A DNA stretch of 64,000 nt from Gentiana macrophylla. Lineage: Eukaryota; Streptophyta; Magnoliopsida; Gentianales; Gentianaceae. The stretch's first letter is position 1. The number at the start of each line of letters is the position of its first letter. The stretch lies in NCBI GenBank assembly GCA_026214975.1, contig CM047807.1, forward strand, positions 66,071,824 through 66,135,823, in the 5' to 3' direction. Below are positions 59,182 to 64,000 of the stretch, in pieces. Position numbers and translations under genes: made by a program. The notes below the pieces were generated by a model. That model saw only the letters and a list, made by a program, of their open reading frames with translations. It ran no database searches and was not told where the DNA came from.

Positions 59182-61156
59182 TGTTGAAACAGTGTCCTAA
59201 ACCCAATCGGGTTGGACCGGATCCGACCGGGTCGGATCATTTCTACTGTTTCATTATGTTTATACATTTATAAAATGGCTTTTCCGTTGTCATATATTTG
59301 TTCTTTTAAAGAACCAATTATGAATTGTTATATGATAACGTCCTTAGTATTAAACTGTGATAGAGAAACCATGATAGGCGATTATGGTTGATGAGATCTC
59401 TAATCACTTTAATAAGTTTGATACTTAAATGTCTCTAGGCTGATGTACTATTAAACAGGGCATTGATAGTATAAACAGGCTAGCACGTATTAGATGTCTT
59501 CTGTCTTTAGGGCAGGGATAGATCTCGTCTATCGAAGTGTAGAGACACTTGGACTGTACGTGGACGTGTATTCTAGAATGCATACGTTAGACTGACCCAC
59601 TTACACGGATAAGTGTCACACTATGTGACGGTTGTGTAATTATCCTTAGGACCGGAGTCTTCATGGCATCATGGTGTGGATTGTCATGCTTTGAAACTAT
59701 TGAGGTTTCCTCTATCCATGGGGCGATCATGCGGTAGTGATTGGGTGTGATACTGAAGCATGCGGAGTATACATGATTGGTCGTCCGGGAATCGCGTATC
59801 CTATGATTGGGATCGAATATCCGAAATGGCCTTCTTATAAGGAATGTCTTACTCTCGTGAATCTTTTCAAAGTGGGAGTAAACGAGTTACTTCGAGAGAG
59901 CATGATATCCAGATTATAAGATACGGTCGTTAATGTTTGACACTCGACGTATCGACCGTATGGATATTATTACAAATGATAGGATTGTAAGTTACACGGT
60001 AATCTGTTTCACATGAAAGGTAGTAGTCATTGCATTTGACTCTTCCGATGATTGGGGGTCACGGTGTGTTGCTAGACGCTATCCCGTGATCGTTAGGCAT
60101 GAAGGGCATTTTCGTAATTTGCACTTTGTGTCTACGGCCAACATATTCGGAAGCCTATCGGGTCACACACATAAGAACATCTAGCCGGATTAAAATGTGG
60201 TTATACATGATAACCAAATAAGGAAAGAATTTATCTCGTACTATAAAGGTTATAGTGGTAAATTAATATGGTGGTATTTATTTATTATGAATAAATTAAA
60301 TACAAGATATTAATAGTATTACATTAATTGAAGAATATTCTGGATGCCAATTTATTTGCTAAGGTGGCGCAATTTGTGTGTGTATATGATACATTTAAAT
60401 TGTGCAATTTAATTAATAAGATTACCATATATTAATATAAGATATTAATTATTAAATATATATAGTCACATGCGTGACTTGGACTTGGAATGTGCTTGTG
60501 CACATTTGTTTTCAAGATATATGTATATAGATTTATATGTGTTATATATATGTGATATATACACATGTGTAAATTTATTTATGGTAATAAAATAAAGATA
60601 GTCAATATTAGATATTGACAATATCTTGGGAATATTCAATATAAGATATTGACAATATCCTATATTTATTTGATATAAGATATTATAATAAATGAGATAA
60701 ATCAATCAATTATATTTTCCTTATTTTATTGGGAAAATGTTTTCTTCTACTCCACTCTAGTTGGGGCGCCCCTCTCACTATAAATAAGAGGTGGGTGTCA
60801 AGCTCTTTTGTACAACACAATTCCAAGAACTAATAGTTCTTGTGTAAAATAGAGAGCATCCTATAGAGAGTTGGAGAGAGGGGAAAAAGGCTTGTCTAGC
60901 AACCGGAGTTTTCCAATAGCAATCCATGATGGGATTTCAAGTGGTCTGTTCGTGTGGATCAAGCGGTAGAGGCCGAACACTTGGGCGGCTCTATGCGTAA
61001 CTACTCTCCTTAGACGGTCAAAGCGTCGATCTTTTAGATCAACCATGGTAACCACCGTCTACTAACTCGTTTGTTTATTGCTTAAACGAAGTCGATCCTG
61101 GTTAAAAGGAAATAAAATTTTAAATTCCGCTGCGTTCCCGCGTAGATTTCCTAACA
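59182..61156 (+). repeat. Solo copia LTR (different family) inside gypsy
   Basis: This 1975-bp LTR starts TGTTGAAACAGTGTCCTAAA and ends GTAGATTTCCTAACA. It is flanked by TCTGT on both sides (59177-59181 and 61157-61161). The TATA box TATAAATA at 60779-60786 and the closing AAATTCCGCTGCGTTCCCGC (near 61119) are typical of Tork- or Angela-type copia LTRs. It shares no blocks with the Sirevirus-like LTRs. Its interior was removed by LTR recombination. Small open frames inside are not genes. Confidence 0.85.
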
Positions 61157-61161
61157 TCTGT

Positions 61162-61195
61162 TTCAAGGACGAAATTCCTCTTAATGGATGAGGAA
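61162..61195 (+). other. Gypsy 3' interior end and polypurine tract
   Basis: After the solo LTR the gypsy interior resumes with TTCAAGGACGAAATTCCTC and ends ATGGATGAGGAA just before the LTR. The GGACGAAA ... CTCTTAA arrangement matches that of the LARD at 34723-34760. Confidence 0.85.
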
Positions 61196-62459
61196 TGTAA
61201 TATTCTGATTTTTGGGAAATGACGTACGTGTCATTTTGCGAAAACGAATATTATAATTATTTTATTTTGGATTAAAATAATTATATTTATATATATATGG
61301 ACAAATATGTATTTATGTGGGAATTGGGGAATTAATTGCAATTCAAGGGCAATTAATCGCAACTATTGAGTGGGATGTTTTATTTGGAAATAATAACCTC
61401 CCCACTAAGTCTGTAATTTGTTAGAATTCATTCTACGTTCAGTTTCAACGATGAGAGCAACTAGATAGACAAAGAGGATTTGCCAAGTTTTCACAAAGTA
61501 TCTCTTGGTTTTCAGATTTGGGTAGAGCACCAGAATCGTGAGAAACCGAGGAACGTTTCGACAACAAGATTTGCAAGTTTCTCCACGGTATGAATTTCGA
61601 CCCTAATAATGGATTTGGGCAAGGTTTGTAGTTCTTTTGGTGTAATTCATAGAATAGATGTTCTAGAAACTTGGGATAATGTCTATTTCATGTTTGGGAA
61701 GGATCACATAGGTTTTGGTTGAGTTTTTGTGAGGAGGCCTGCAATTACTCATGTTTTTTGTATCGGATTACTTGCTAAAAGGTAAGAGAATCTTCCTATT
61801 GTGTTAATTCATGTTTTATAAAGTGGGATTGTAAGTTTGTGTTGTTTTGAAGTTTATTAGCATGCCTAAATGTTGGCTTTGGTGTATAAAGTGTTATGGC
61901 ATGTTAAAGTTGCGTGTTTGCTGCTGTTTTGTAGTTTAAACCGATGTTAAACATGATGGGAAAGAGTTATATTTCATAATAGTGCAGAAAACATCTATTA
62001 CGGCTGTTTTAGGGTTGATGTGCGCGCATTAGGGTTGTAGCGCCAGCATTACAAGTTTAGCAGAAACAGATTCAGAGAGCTCTTAGCAAGCACATTGGGG
62101 GGCATAGCACGCACTTTAATATACTAGAAACATCCTGAAATTTATAGGGAGCTTTTGGCGCGTGCATTGAAGCGTGAAGCGTGCACATTGAGTGTCTTAG
62201 AAGCCAAAGGGCACGCATTAAGGGTAATATGCGCGCCAAACCTTGTTTTTGATACAAGGATGAGTTTTGAGCCCCGAGACCAGTTTGGAATGTGCTTTCT
62301 TGATATAAGAACATTAAATTAACCTGAGCAAGCCATTATTAAGCTTCTGATGTGTTTAGTTCCGATACCGAATGGATTCTTCATATGAGTTGAAGTTCGA
62401 GACCGTCGGAAGAGTATGATTGTCTTGTGCTCATCAATGTTTGTGTGTGTGGTTTTGAT
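61196..62459 (+). repeat. 3' LTR of gypsy element, cut by copia LTR
   Basis: It starts TGTAATATTCTG and is homologous to the LTR at 13260. It contains a run of GCGCGCATT, GTGCATT and GCACGCATT words (62020-62245). It is interrupted at GGTTTTGAT by the copia LTR at 62460, inside the block that in the other copy continues past GTCTGTGTATGTGG (14233). Confidence 0.85.
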
Positions 62460-64000
62460 TGTTAGTCCCTTGTAAAGGCTTTGGTCAAATTTAGAAGGCA
62501 GTGAATAAACTTGTCACTTAAAACTTTCTCTCTCTTAAATAAACTGGTACTTAAAATTTTACGGAGTACAGATAAATGAGCTGAGAAAAGGTCTAACCGA
62601 CTTTTTCCACAAGTGAGTTAAATGCCACAGAATTAAATTAATTAGCATTTATTTATGTTTTTCTTGTTGAAATATAGTGAACAGAGTTTTGGTGAAACTC
62701 GGTTTTGTTCTAAGTATGTGTTCAATCAGTTTTGTATGCAAGAGACAAATTGCTTGATGAAAACTGTAAAGTAAAATATTTGTAAGTAAAATGCGTAAAG
62801 TAAATACAGAAATAAAAAAACAGTTTTCATAGTGGTTCCGGGTGGTGTAATCATGTCAGTCCATTCTTTCCCAGTGACGTGGGAGGAAAATTTCCATAAG
62901 TCTTTTTGAGGTTACAACAGTTACAAAAAGCCCTAGTTTATGTCCTTGACTAATCCCTAGCTTCACAATCTAAACACTTGAACAACAGGTAGAATTGCTG
63001 CTCTCCAAATGCTTCACTGGTCCTTAAAGAGTTTGAATTGCCTCTTCACCAGCTCCACCACACACAGTCTTCTTGACTGCAAAAAACTGTCACAGTCAAA
63101 ACCTTTGATAAAATAAAAGTTGTGTTTGATTCAAGTAAGTGATTCACACTTGGAAACTTCAAGTGTTGGCTCTTGATTGATCTTGGTTGCTTGAATGATA
63201 GCACTTTGAAGAATTTCTAGATGTAACTTGTAAGCTTAAATGATAGCATTTACTTCACAATTGTTTGCAGAACATAGGATCAAAACGTATGCAACTTGTG
63301 TGTTTGATCCTTGTTGCTAAGTGCTCTATTTATAGGGTGAAATCCAACGGTCATATTTTTGAATTCTCTAACGTTCACCTTTGATTCCTTAGAATATGCA
63401 ATCAGTGTCAGAAAGGTCAGTGTCCTTTCTGGCATGTCAGACCGTCAGCCAATCAAAAATCTTGATCTCCAACATTTCGATTTTCTTCATAGGAACTAAT
63501 TTAGATGACTTTCTTTCAGTGAAAATTGAGTATTGTGAGTTTTCAGTTTTCAACTCTTTATAGAGCATTAACTCGGTTGTCTACTCTTCTTCAAAACTGA
63601 GCACTCCTAGTTCATCATTAGATCCTTCATTTGCAGAGCACACCATATTTATCTCATAAAATTTACTAAGTTACATTGTTCTTATGTAAATCAGACCTTC
63701 AATACAAGACCAATAAAGTTAGTTCAGGCCATCACAGACTTACCTGAATTCTAACCTTATAGTCTCGGCATTTAGTCTTTATAACCTAAGTTTGATCCCT
63801 CAGTTATTCAGTCTTCAAAACCGAGTATGGTCCCTCAGCCTTTATAACTGAGTTTGTCCTCTCATCCTTTAGTCTTCAGTTTTGTAAATGACAAACATAG
63901 TCTATTCCCTCATCGAATCAATCACAGATATCAGTTTCAGCTTTAGTCCTAGACTCTACTAAAACTATCTATTATAATGCTTGTCTGATATAAGCTATAA
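62460..64000 (-). repeat. Copia LTR running off right edge
   Basis: It starts (plus) TGTTAGTCCCTTGTAAAGGC and keeps the Sirevirus-like LTR blocks: GGTGGTGTAATC near 62842, TATA box TATAAATA (minus) at 63327-63334, and GCTTGTCTGATATAAGCTAT at the window end. No primer site lies at its left end, so it is a 3' LTR or solo LTR; an interior, if present, lies beyond 64000. It was inserted into the gypsy LTR. Confidence 0.85.

Noticed and set aside
60466..60705. 79-codon minus-strand frame in the solo LTR
   Set aside because: It is very AT-rich, lies across imperfect ATAAGATATTGACAATATC repeats, and has no protein motif.

Overview
This window looks like nuclear DNA from a eudicot plant. Nearly every recognisable piece is a plant transposable element: Ty1/copia elements of Sirevirus type, Ty3/gypsy chromovirus-like and Athila-like elements, a non-coding large retrotransposon derivative (LARD), and CACTA transposons. 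I see no intact host gene, rRNA, functional tRNA gene or CRISPR array. The species cannot be named from the sequence alone. All coding remnants carry stops, frameshifts, truncations or lost catalytic residues, so the window is an old, deeply nested repeat block of the kind found between genes.

Layout from left to right. 1-2288: start of a minus-strand copia element (gag, primer site, LTR). 2289-3074: LTR-like or promoter-like remnant. 3075-11395: a second minus-strand copia with gag, protease, integrase, RT/RNase H and an extra downstream ORF. 11396-12875: end of a CACTA-type element with 484-bp higher-order repeats that carry tRNA-like boxes. 13260-16350: gypsy LTR plus gag (plus strand). 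About 17190-18541: a broken gene-like unit with a 5' UTR intron, a MULE-type N-terminal domain and a 96-bp coding repeat. 18544-29420: plus-strand copia split by a 4.6-kb CACTA (21883-26486) that carries exon fragments of a type-A response-regulator gene. 29421-58810: a third, minus-strand copia. It is split by an 8.5-kb LARD (32504-41027, target duplication TGCTA) and by a 9.5-kb Athila-like element (47998-57460, target duplication TAATC), which itself holds a solo copia LTR (51588-53336, target duplication AACAC). 58811-62459: 3' end of a gypsy element (integrase C-terminus, chromodomain remnant, LTR) holding another solo copia LTR (59182-61156, target duplication TCTGT). 62460-64000: a minus-strand copia LTR running off the right edge.

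The insertions give a relative history: gypsy first, then the third copia element, then LARD and Athila inside it, then a solo LTR inside Athila, which is four levels of nesting. The most interesting items are: the response-regulator fragment inside the CACTA element; a conserved extra ORF downstream of RNase H in two copia copies, continuing in one copy into a long coiled-coil-like region; the tRNA-like A/B boxes embedded in a CACTA repeat array; a paired CGGTTTACCG motif that recurs seven times in the Athila element; and the coding-repeat MULE-like gene remnant. All of these are non-autonomous or decayed now, so any function is inference.
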